5,168 nucleotides of DNA, from positions 1 to 5,168 of the forward strand of contig JANLFZ010000451.1 of NCBI GenBank assembly GCA_024653385.1, read 5' to 3'. The notes beneath the pieces are model-generated. The model was not told where the DNA came from and did no database searches. It worked only from the letters and a program-made list of their open reading frames with translations. Of the stretch, positions 1 to 3,935 are shown piece after piece (the stretch's first letter is position 1; each line of letters starts with the position of its first letter). Origin of the DNA: Thermoguttaceae bacterium (lineage in GTDB: Bacteria > Planctomycetota > Planctomycetia > Pirellulales > Thermoguttaceae). Made by a program: the position numbers and the translations under genes.

Positions 1-461
1 CTGGTCGCCAACTCGATCTGACGGCCTATCTGGCAGCCTTCCGCGAAGCGCTTGCCCGACCGGCGGTCCGCGCGGCCCTGACCCGGGCCACCTACCAGCA
101 GCCTGCCCGAGGCGCGGCAGCCACCCCGGTGCACGCCGGTCCCCGCGTGCGCCGGCCCCGCTGGGTGGTCCACCGCGAGCGGTCATTCGCGCTCCGCGAG
201 GGCGATATCCTCTTGAGCGGCCAGATGGACCGCCTCGTGGTGCTCCACGACGCGGATCGCGTGGTCGGGGCCGATGTCCTCGACTTCAAGACCGACACGC
301 TTTCGGTGGGTGATGCCGAGGCGATCTCCGCACGGACCGAAATCTATCGCCCCCAGTTGGAGGCCTACCGCCGCGCGGCCGCGCAATGGCTCGGCCTGCC
401 GCGCGAGCGGGTCTCGGCCCGGCTCGTGTTCCTCGGTCCAGGGGTCGTGGTGGAGGTGTAA
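1..461 (+). CDS. C-terminal end of a UvrD/AddA-type ATP-dependent helicase-nuclease (RecB-like PD-(D/E)XK nuclease domain), 5' partial
   Basis: The frame is open from base 3 to a TAA at 459-461, giving 152 residues; the start lies outside the window. It carries the RecB-type nuclease signature in order: GQMDRL (D76 of the visible part), then VLDFKT (D94, K96), then YRPQLEAYRRA (about 115-125). In AddA and RecB, the two aspartates and the lysine bind metal and cut DNA, and the Q..Y helix is motif QxxxY. The protein ends 'GPGVVVEV' shortly after the last nuclease strand, the usual C-terminus of AddA-like proteins. The family unwinds and degrades double-strand ends for recombinational repair in the cytoplasm, normally with an AddB partner, which would have to lie upstream. 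The helicase domains are not visible, so AddA versus another UvrD-nuclease fusion cannot be settled. All catalytic residues of the domain appear intact. Confidence 0.85.
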   Translation, partial: GRQLDLTAYLAAFREALARPAVRAALTRATYQQPARGAAATPVHAGPRVRRPRWVVHRERSFALREGDILLSGQMDRLVVLHDADRVVGADVLDFKTDTLSVGDAEAISARTEIYRPQLEAYRRAAAQWLGLPRERVSARLVFLGPGVVVEV

Positions 462-480
462 GCCCGGTGGGTTTTCGGGC
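462..480 (+). terminator. Small hairpin directly after the helicase-nuclease stop codon
   Basis: GCCCG (462-466) pairs with CGGGC (476-480) around a 9-base loop that contains TTTT. It begins on the base after the TAA. There is no T-run after the stem, so it is a weak or Rho-assisted 3' end at best. The 116-base gap to the next start codon contains no other clear signal. Confidence 0.25.
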
Positions 481-564
481 CAGTGCCCCTTGCACGGCCC
501 CGTTTCGAGCGATACGCTGTCGGTCGGTTCGTTAGCTACCATTCGTCCTGCTCGGTTGCCCATC

Positions 565-570
565 GGGAGG
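565..570 (+). promoter_or_regulatory. Shine-Dalgarno sequence of the DUF1080 gene
   Basis: GGGAGG lies 7 bases before the ATG at 578. This fixes the start, and the signal peptide begins immediately after that ATG. Confidence 0.8.
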
Positions 571-577
571 TCCTTCC

Positions 578-1573
578 ATGAGTCGCATCGCAAGCATCGT
601 CGCTGGGATCGGGTTGGTCTGTTGCGGTCTGGCCGTCGGCTGCATGGCGGCCGAGGAAATCATCGATCCGGAACAGGCGAAGGCCGACCCCGACTTCGCC
701 ATCCAGGGCGAGTACGTCGGCGAGGGGACGCTGTTCGGCGAGTCCGCGGCGGCCGTCGGCGCGCAGGTCGTCGCGCTGGGGCAAGGGGAGTTCCACGTCT
801 ACGTGCTCCAGGGCGGACTGCCGGGCGCGGGATGGAAACGCGGCCAAACGCGGATCCAACTCGACGCGAAACGCCAGGGCGACGAGGTCGCGGTCACGGG
901 GCAGGGCTTCCGCGGCACGATCGCCGGCGGCAAGCTCTCGTTGACGGCCGAGGGCAAGGGCAAGGCCTCGCTCAAGCGAACCGAACGCAAGAGCCCCACC
1001 CTCGGCCTGAAAGCACCCGCCGGCGCGAAGCTGCTTTACGGTGGCCCGAACGAGGGCAAAGAGAACTGGCTGCCGGGCCACGTCAGCCCGCTCGGGTACC
1101 TCCTCGGCGACGCGGAGACCAAGGAGAAGTTCGGCGAGTACCGCTTGCACCTGGAGTTCATGCTCTCGTACATGCCCCGGGCGCGCGGCCAGGGCCGCTC
1201 GAACAGCGGCGTATACATCCACGACTGCTACGAGTGCCAGGTGCTCGACTCGTTCGGGCTGACCGGCGAGAACAACGAATGCGGCGGCTTCTACACCCTG
1301 AAGGCCCCGGACGTGAACATGTGTTTGCCTCCCCTGGTGTGGCAGACGTACGACATCGAGTACACGGCTCCGAAGTACGACGGCTCGGGCAACAAGACGG
1401 CCAACGCGCGGGTGACCGTCAAACACAACGGGGTGACGATCCACGACCGCGTCGAGTTGCCCAAGGATTGCCCCGGCCGGAAAAAGGAGGGCCCCGGCCC
1501 GCGCGCCCTGTTCCTCCAAGGCCACGGCAACAAGGTGCAATATCGGAACATCTGGATCGAGGAAAAGCATTGA
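578..1573 (+). CDS. Exported DUF1080 (3-keto-disaccharide hydrolase-type) domain protein
   Basis: This is a 331-residue protein. Residues 1-25 form a signal peptide: a hydrophobic run from about 7 to 21 ending LAVGCMAA, so either signal peptidase I cleaves near A24/A25 or C22 is a non-ideal lipoprotein cysteine. Residues 38-140 form a beta-rich, glycine-rich N-terminal domain. Residues 150-328 are the DUF1080 domain, a concanavalin-like sandwich, with characteristic blocks at RSNSGVYI (207-214), YECQVLDSFG (218-227), CGGFY (235-239), WQTYDIEY (255-262), the VTVKHNGVTIHDRVELP strand pair (279-295) and LFLQGHGNKVQYRNIWI near the end. In planctomycetes and Bacteroidetes this domain is very abundant; some members cleave 3-keto-glycosides, but most are uncharacterised, so the substrate is unknown. 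The acidic and histidine residues of the second half are present and no truncation is visible. It stands alone: no sugar oxidoreductase neighbour is visible in the window. Start supported by GGGAGG at 565-570. Confidence 0.9.
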   Translation: MSRIASIVAGIGLVCCGLAVGCMAAEEIIDPEQAKADPDFAIQGEYVGEGTLFGESAAAVGAQVVALGQGEFHVYVLQGGLPGAGWKRGQTRIQLDAKRQGDEVAVTGQGFRGTIAGGKLSLTAEGKGKASLKRTERKSPTLGLKAPAGAKLLYGGPNEGKENWLPGHVSPLGYLLGDAETKEKFGEYRLHLEFMLSYMPRARGQGRSNSGVYIHDCYECQVLDSFGLTGENNECGGFYTLKAPDVNMCLPPLVWQTYDIEYTAPKYDGSGNKTANARVTVKHNGVTIHDRVELPKDCPGRKKEGPGPRALFLQGHGNKVQYRNIWIEEKH

Positions 1574-1598
1574 ATCGGGCTGGTCCCTTGGGCCCGAT
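1574..1598 (+). terminator. Stem-loop right after the DUF1080 stop codon
   Basis: ATCGGGC (1574-1580) and GCCCGAT (1592-1598) form a perfect 7-bp stem with an 11-base loop, beginning on the base after TGA. There is no T-run, since GAGCTATAAT follows. It could end or protect the DUF1080 mRNA, or be a fold in the spacer of the following promoter-like box. Confidence 0.35.
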
Positions 1599-1602
1599 GA
1601 GC

Positions 1603-1608
1603 TATAAT
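1603..1608 (+). promoter_or_regulatory. Perfect TATAAT -10 box upstream of the structured RNA region
   Basis: TATAAT is an exact sigma-70 -10 hexamer in a very GC-rich setting. No good -35 is seen at 16-18 bases (best CTGGTC at 1580-1585), so the call rests on the -10 alone. Transcription from here would start near 1614-1616 and give an RNA of about 300 bases to the terminator at 1877-1917. Confidence 0.4.
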
Positions 1609-1700
1609 ACACGGCGTGGCGCCCGAGACGGCGGCCGCGGTGCGTGCCCGTCCCGGTTTTCCGCCGATTTCGGCCGTAGCCGGTCTGCCGGTCGTGCCGA

Positions 1701-1706
1701 TAGAAT
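1701..1706 (+). promoter_or_regulatory. TAGAAT -10-like box close to the structured RNA
   Basis: TAGAAT matches the -10 consensus at 5 of 6 positions. It would place the start near 1713, ten bases before the closing helix at 1723, giving an RNA of about 205 bases. No recognisable -35 or extended -10 accompanies it. It is an alternative to the TATAAT at 1603; processing from a longer precursor is also possible. Confidence 0.3.
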
Positions 1707-1712
1707 TACCGG

Positions 1713-1917
1713 ATTTAAGCGACACAATCAGGCCTCCCGAAATCGTTATTCCGACGGAGGTGCCAACCCTTTCGCGTGAGCCAGGACCACTGACGGCTTG
1801 TGCATAGCACGCCCGGTCCTCGCTCGTCTCGCAGCGACGCATCCGGTCGCAATGCGACGGGAGGCATGATTTTGAGACGCCGCCGCTTCCCTCGAGGATC
1901 GCGGCGGCGTTATTTTG
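1713..1917 (+). ncRNA. Candidate structured non-coding RNA, 6S-like in architecture (5' end uncertain)
   Basis: The block folds on itself at three levels. First, a closing helix pairs 1723-1739 with 1858-1874, 15 of 17 positions; the inner 8 bp GCCTCCCG/CGGGAGGC are perfect. Second, a terminal hairpin spans 1778-1825: outer 11-position stem GAGCCAGGACC/GGTCCTCGCTC with one C-C mismatch, then GGC/GCC (1795-1797/1811-1813), then GTGC-ATA-GCAC (1800-1810). Third, a small 3'-side hairpin GTCGC-AAT-GCGAC sits at 1846-1858. Between closing helix and terminal hairpin is a wide bubble (about 38 bases on the 5' side, 32 on the 3' side). An intrinsic terminator follows within three bases. Long rod, central bubble with a 3'-side hairpin and a size near 200 nt is the 6S RNA plan, which binds RNA polymerase holoenzyme; this family assignment is inference. 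I did not find tmRNA, RNase P or SRP signature motifs. An unknown RNA or a leader element are alternatives. Confidence 0.5.
1877..1917 (+). terminator. Intrinsic terminator ending the structured RNA
   Basis: ACGCCGCCGC (1877-1886) and GCGGCGGCGT (1901-1910) form a perfect 10-bp GC-rich stem. The 14-base loop can add a TCC/GGA extension. TATTTT follows at 1911-1916. On the opposite strand only TCTC follows the stem, so the orientation is + strand. Since no protein gene convincingly ends just upstream, it most likely ends the non-coding transcript. Confidence 0.8.
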
Positions 1918-1952
1918 CGCCTTGGGCGGCTCACGGGCCGTGACAGCCCCTG

Positions 1953-2099
1953 CCAACCCGAAGCGCCAGCAAGGGCCGGCCAGTCTTGCCCGCGACGTCG
2001 CTTCGGGGTTCGCTCGGCCCTGGTCTCCGGCGGCTCTCGCTGCTTCTTGGCTTGCCCTCGCTACTGTGTTGGCTTGCCCTCGCTGGCGCGTCGGGTTGG
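1953..2099. repeat. Inverted pair of a 23-bp GC-rich repeat with partial internal copies
   Basis: The 23 bases at 1953-1975 (CCAACCCGAAGCGCCAGC then AAGGG) match the reverse complement of 2077-2099 at 21 of 23 positions. A partial inverted copy (CGCTTCGGG, 1999-2007) is complementary to 1957-1965. A 16-bp direct repeat, TTGGCTTGCCCTCGCT, occurs at 2047-2062 and 2069-2084, 22 bases apart, and overlaps the right arm. From memory of planctomycete genomes, such motifs recur between genes and produce shadow peptides like NPTRQRG or PTRRASEG; I cannot confirm copy number here. It lies between the terminator at 1877-1917 and the stop codon of the convergent gene, so it may be a REP- or MITE-like element, or may fold and end the - strand mRNA. 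Confidence 0.6.
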
Positions 2100-2123
2100 T
2101 GTTGGGAGGGCAAGGAGCGGAGC

Positions 2124-2141
2124 GGCGCGAGGCGAGGCGCC
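2124..2141 (-). terminator. Small hairpin just after the stop of the - strand gene
   Basis: GGCGC (2124-2128) and GCGCC (2137-2141) form a 5-bp stem with an 8-base loop, beginning 2 bases past the TGA on the - strand. No T-run follows. It is a weak 3'-end candidate; the larger inverted repeat at 1953-2099 is the next structure downstream. Confidence 0.2.
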
Positions 2142-2143
2142 CG

Positions 2144-3520
2144 TCACCGCGTGGCGGCCACCTTGGCGTCGACGAACCGAAGCGATCGCACCAGGTCCTG
2201 GTCGGCCTGGCCAAACCGCTTTGCCATCTCGCCCTGGACGACGAAGGCCAGCACGGCCCGGCGGTTCTGCCCGTCGAGGACCATCGTGTAGATCCACTGC
2301 ACGGGCACGTCGGCGACGGCCCCCTCGACCTCGACGCGGTAGATCTGGTAGCCGGCCTCGCCGGGCGACTGGGCCGCGCGCACGAACTGCCCGAAGTGCT
2401 TGCCGAGGGCCTGGCGGATCTCGTCCTGGAACTGACTAAGCGAGATCGGTTCGTTGGCCGACGCCGCCGTGGACGTGATGCTGCACTGCGCCACATACTC
2501 GCCCTGGTCGGCCATGCGCAGCACCGCGGAGTCTCCCTTTTCGGTGACGACGACCCAGCGGCGGTCGTGCGCCAGCTCCCAGCCGCCACCCAGCGACACG
2601 TAGCGAAGCCGCTTCAGGTCCTCGGCCGAATCCCACGAAAGGCCTTTTGCGGCCTCGTCGTCGAAGTGCGACGAGTCCTCGATCGGGGTAATCTTCATCT
2701 GGAGGTTCGCGATGACGCTGAGGCCGGGCCCCACCGGGCCGACCGCTCGCTCTTCCTTCAAGGCCATGGCGAACCAGTCGATCCGCCCGGTCTTGCGGTC
2801 CAGGCGGTACTTCGCCTTCAGCTCGATGCGCGTCGACGCGCCGGCGACGGTTCCGGAGAGGTTGCCGGACATCTCGAACTTGGCGGTGGCGTCCGTGACG
2901 CTGACCAACTCGCTCGTCACGTCGCACCGGGCCGCCGCATCAAGGCCGCACAGCGCGGCGATCACCTCGGGCTGGGGCTTCCACGAGTCGTGCAGCGCGA
3001 CCGGTTTGCCGGGCAGGAGCCGATCGACCAGCAGGCTGTTGCCGGGCAGATCCACCAAATCCAGCTCATCGCGCGTGAGCGTGCCGTTGGGGCTGAACAC
3101 GCTGGCCCGGGTCCCGCGCACCTCGACCGCCATCAGCCGGCGACCGTCCCGCAATCCGGGCTGAAAAGAACGGTCGCCCACCTTGTTGGCCACGTCGATC
3201 TGGTCATAATATCGGAGGGCGCGGAGAGGCCGGTCGCCGTCGGAGGGAACTTCGAGGCATTTCTCATCGTAGACTAGCCGTGCGGTAATACCCAGTTTCT
3301 CGGTCACAGGTTTCGATTCCCCCCCCGAGCCGGCGAGTTTCAGGTCGCCGCCGACTTCCAGCGACACCTCGACTCGGTCGATGCGGCCGGTAGTAGGTTG
3401 GCCGGAAAGGACGAATGGCCCGGCAAGCGGGTCGGCGGCGGCCCCCGCGGGCAAAGGCATCGATCCAAAGAGCCAGGCGCAAAGCACCGTGCCAATTATG
3501 CGCACCCGTGGAGTAGCCAT
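2144..3520 (-). CDS. Secreted protein of unknown function, two-part beta-rich architecture
   Basis: This is a 458-residue protein I do not recognise as a named family. Residues 1-29 are a signal peptide: basic start (R5, R7), hydrophobic core from about 8 to 19, and an AGAAA-D cleavage region at 25-30. Residues 35-280 resemble repeated beta strands (KAKYRLDRKTGRIDWFAMALKEER at 235-258 is typical), similar in texture to DUF6263-like planctomycete exported proteins. Residues about 303-452 look like a separate domain: LRYVSLGGGWELAHDRRWVVV, a helix QFQDEIRQALGKHFGQF, then GYQIYRVEVEG, VQWIYTMVLDGQNRRAVLAFVVQ and a terminal helix-strand DLVRSLRFV. That order suggests a Mog1/PsbP-like fold; this is inference. 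No catalytic motif or membrane anchor is seen; cysteines at 88, 191, 199 and 346 could form disulfides. GAGGGA (3527-3532 on this strand) lies 6 bases before the ATG at 3520. It is divergent from the sigma-factor gene and convergent with the RNA gene. Confidence 0.8.
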   Translation of the reverse strand: MATPRVRIIGTVLCAWLFGSMPLPAGAAADPLAGPFVLSGQPTTGRIDRVEVSLEVGGDLKLAGSGGESKPVTEKLGITARLVYDEKCLEVPSDGDRPLRALRYYDQIDVANKVGDRSFQPGLRDGRRLMAVEVRGTRASVFSPNGTLTRDELDLVDLPGNSLLVDRLLPGKPVALHDSWKPQPEVIAALCGLDAAARCDVTSELVSVTDATAKFEMSGNLSGTVAGASTRIELKAKYRLDRKTGRIDWFAMALKEERAVGPVGPGLSVIANLQMKITPIEDSSHFDDEAAKGLSWDSAEDLKRLRYVSLGGGWELAHDRRWVVVTEKGDSAVLRMADQGEYVAQCSITSTAASANEPISLSQFQDEIRQALGKHFGQFVRAAQSPGEAGYQIYRVEVEGAVADVPVQWIYTMVLDGQNRRAVLAFVVQGEMAKRFGQADQDLVRSLRFVDAKVAATR

Positions 3521-3588
3521 GACACATCCCTCGAGTGGAAGATCGCATCCTTAGATCGACTATTACGGTTGGGAAAGGTTAGGCGAAA

Positions 3589-3593
3589 GGAGG
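3589..3593 (+). promoter_or_regulatory. Perfect Shine-Dalgarno core without a long gene behind it
   Basis: AAAGGAGG spans 3586-3593; GGAGG (3589-3593) is 8 bases before an ATG at 3602. It is the strongest ribosome-binding sequence in the window, yet the frame behind it is only 20 codons. Confidence 0.45.
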
Positions 3594-3601
3594 AGTCGCC
3601 C

Positions 3602-3664
3602 ATGTTCGCCAGGGGCATGGAGCCACGGTCCGGCGCATGCCGTGGGACGCCACGATCGACCTGA
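3602..3664 (+). CDS. Possible 20-residue peptide (leader or small ORF)
   Basis: ATG at 3602 to TGA at 3662-3664 encodes MFARGMEPRSGACRGTPRST. Support comes almost only from the AAAGGAGG sequence at ideal spacing. The peptide is basic, rich in R, G, P and T, and has no hydrophobic segment, so it is not a membrane toxin or signal sequence. It contains two inverted-repeat arms (3623-3628 and 3640-3645), so translation would compete with an RNA hairpin, as in a leader peptide. However, the next gene starts 271 bases downstream with its own promoter. It could equally be a fossil 5' end of a lost gene, part of a mobile-element remnant, or chance. I recognise no homologue. Confidence 0.25.
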   Translation: MFARGMEPRSGACRGTPRST

Positions 3665-3672
3665 TGACCCGA

Positions 3673-3688
3673 CAAGGGACACCCCTTG
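3673..3688 (+). repeat. Short perfect hairpin CAAGGG-ACAC-CCCTTG
   Basis: Six base pairs with a 4-base loop sit 9 bases after the 20-codon ORF. No T-run follows, so it is not a standard terminator. CAAGGG recurs in the two direct repeats further on (3757-3762 and 3780-3785), which may indicate a shared protein-binding motif. Confidence 0.3.
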
Positions 3689-3733
3689 GGAGTTAAGTCT
3701 GGAGAGGGGTTGGTCTCACGATTCCGCCGCATT

Positions 3734-3830
3734 CACGCGTCGCCAGGATACCAGTCAAGGGTGGTAATGCGTACAATTCAAGGGTGGTTTTTCCTAGATT
3801 GTTTATCTGTTTTTCGGAAATCGACGCGTG
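3734..3830. repeat. AT-rich patch with two 11-bp direct repeats inside a 9-bp inverted repeat
   Basis: TCAAGGGTGGT occurs at 3755-3765 and again at 3778-3788, 23 bases start to start (about two helical turns). The pair is enclosed by CACGCGTCG (3734-3742) and its exact reverse complement CGACGCGTG (3822-3830). The interior is clearly less GC-rich than the genes. The same-face spacing suggests an operator upstream of the sigma-factor promoter. The bracketing inverted repeat allows a small mobile-element remnant instead. Confidence 0.45.
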
Positions 3831-3857
3831 TGCCCACTAGATTTTGCCAAATAAACC

Positions 3858-3866
3858 TGTCATAAT
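3858..3866 (+). promoter_or_regulatory. Extended -10 promoter for the sigma-factor gene
   Basis: TG-T-CATAAT at 3858-3866 is a full TGn extension plus a hexamer matching TATAAT at 5 of 6 positions. The TTGCCA at 3844-3849 is only 11 bases away and so cannot be its -35; extended -10 promoters often do without one. Transcription would begin near 3873, leaving a leader of roughly 60 bases before the ATG at 3936. Confidence 0.5.
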
Positions 3867-3924
3867 TCTTCGGTTGTGACAGCACTGCCTGGCCAGGAAA
3901 CGGGCGGAACGGCTTGGAGAAACC

Positions 3925-3930
3925 GAGGGA
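3925..3930 (+). promoter_or_regulatory. Shine-Dalgarno sequence of the sigma-factor gene
   Basis: GAGGGA lies 5 bases before the ATG at 3936. It supports that start over the in-frame internal ATG codons further on. Confidence 0.7.
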
Positions 3931-3935
3931 CTCCG

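Larger units (their letters stand above)
3521..3935. other. Divergent intergenic region between the secreted protein gene and the sigma-factor gene
   Basis: This 415-base stretch has no long gene. From left to right it holds the ribosome site of the - strand gene (3527-3532), a 20-codon ORF with a perfect Shine-Dalgarno sequence (3602-3664), and two short hairpins: CCACGG/CCGTGG at 3623-3645 and CAAGGG-ACAC-CCCTTG at 3673-3688. Then come an AT-richer patch with direct repeats (3734-3830) and the promoter and ribosome site of the sigma-factor gene. No clear promoter for the - strand gene was found. Confidence 0.7.

Noticed and set aside
490..518. TTGCAC, 17 bases, TACGCT as a promoter for the DUF1080 gene
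   Set aside because: Only about three matches per hexamer, no better than chance in this sequence.
274..1779. Long + strand open frame of about 500 codons across the DUF1080 gene
   Set aside because: The translation is arginine/proline/glycine-rich low-complexity sequence typical of an out-of-frame shadow in GC-rich DNA; the true DUF1080 frame is unambiguous.
1755..1800. Riboswitch-like words (GGAGGTGCCAACCC, GCCAGGACCACTG) recalling cobalamin, SAM or TPP aptamers
   Set aside because: No full consensus is present, no protein gene follows in the same direction, and these bases are explained by the terminal hairpin and the bubble of the structured RNA.
1616..1807. 63-codon + strand frame starting GTG (MAPETAAAVRARPG...) just after TATAAT
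   Set aside because: It has no ribosome site and the start would be nearly leaderless. Third-base GC in its second half is about 50%, unlike the real genes here, and its end runs into the paired bases of the RNA hairpin. Better explained as part of the RNA gene.
1291..2589. - strand open frame of 432 codons spanning the RNA region
   Set aside because: It overlaps the DUF1080 gene, the RNA, the repeats and the secreted protein gene in the wrong frame, and its composition is shadow-like (runs of S, R, P, T).
1922..3277. + strand open frame of 451 codons opposite the secreted protein gene
   Set aside because: Antisense shadow. The - strand frame has a signal peptide, a ribosome site and normal protein composition; this one has none of these.
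3540..3600. Promoter for the - strand secreted protein gene (TAATAG-like box on the - strand)
   Set aside because: The -10 match is poor and no -35 lies at proper spacing; not strong enough to annotate.
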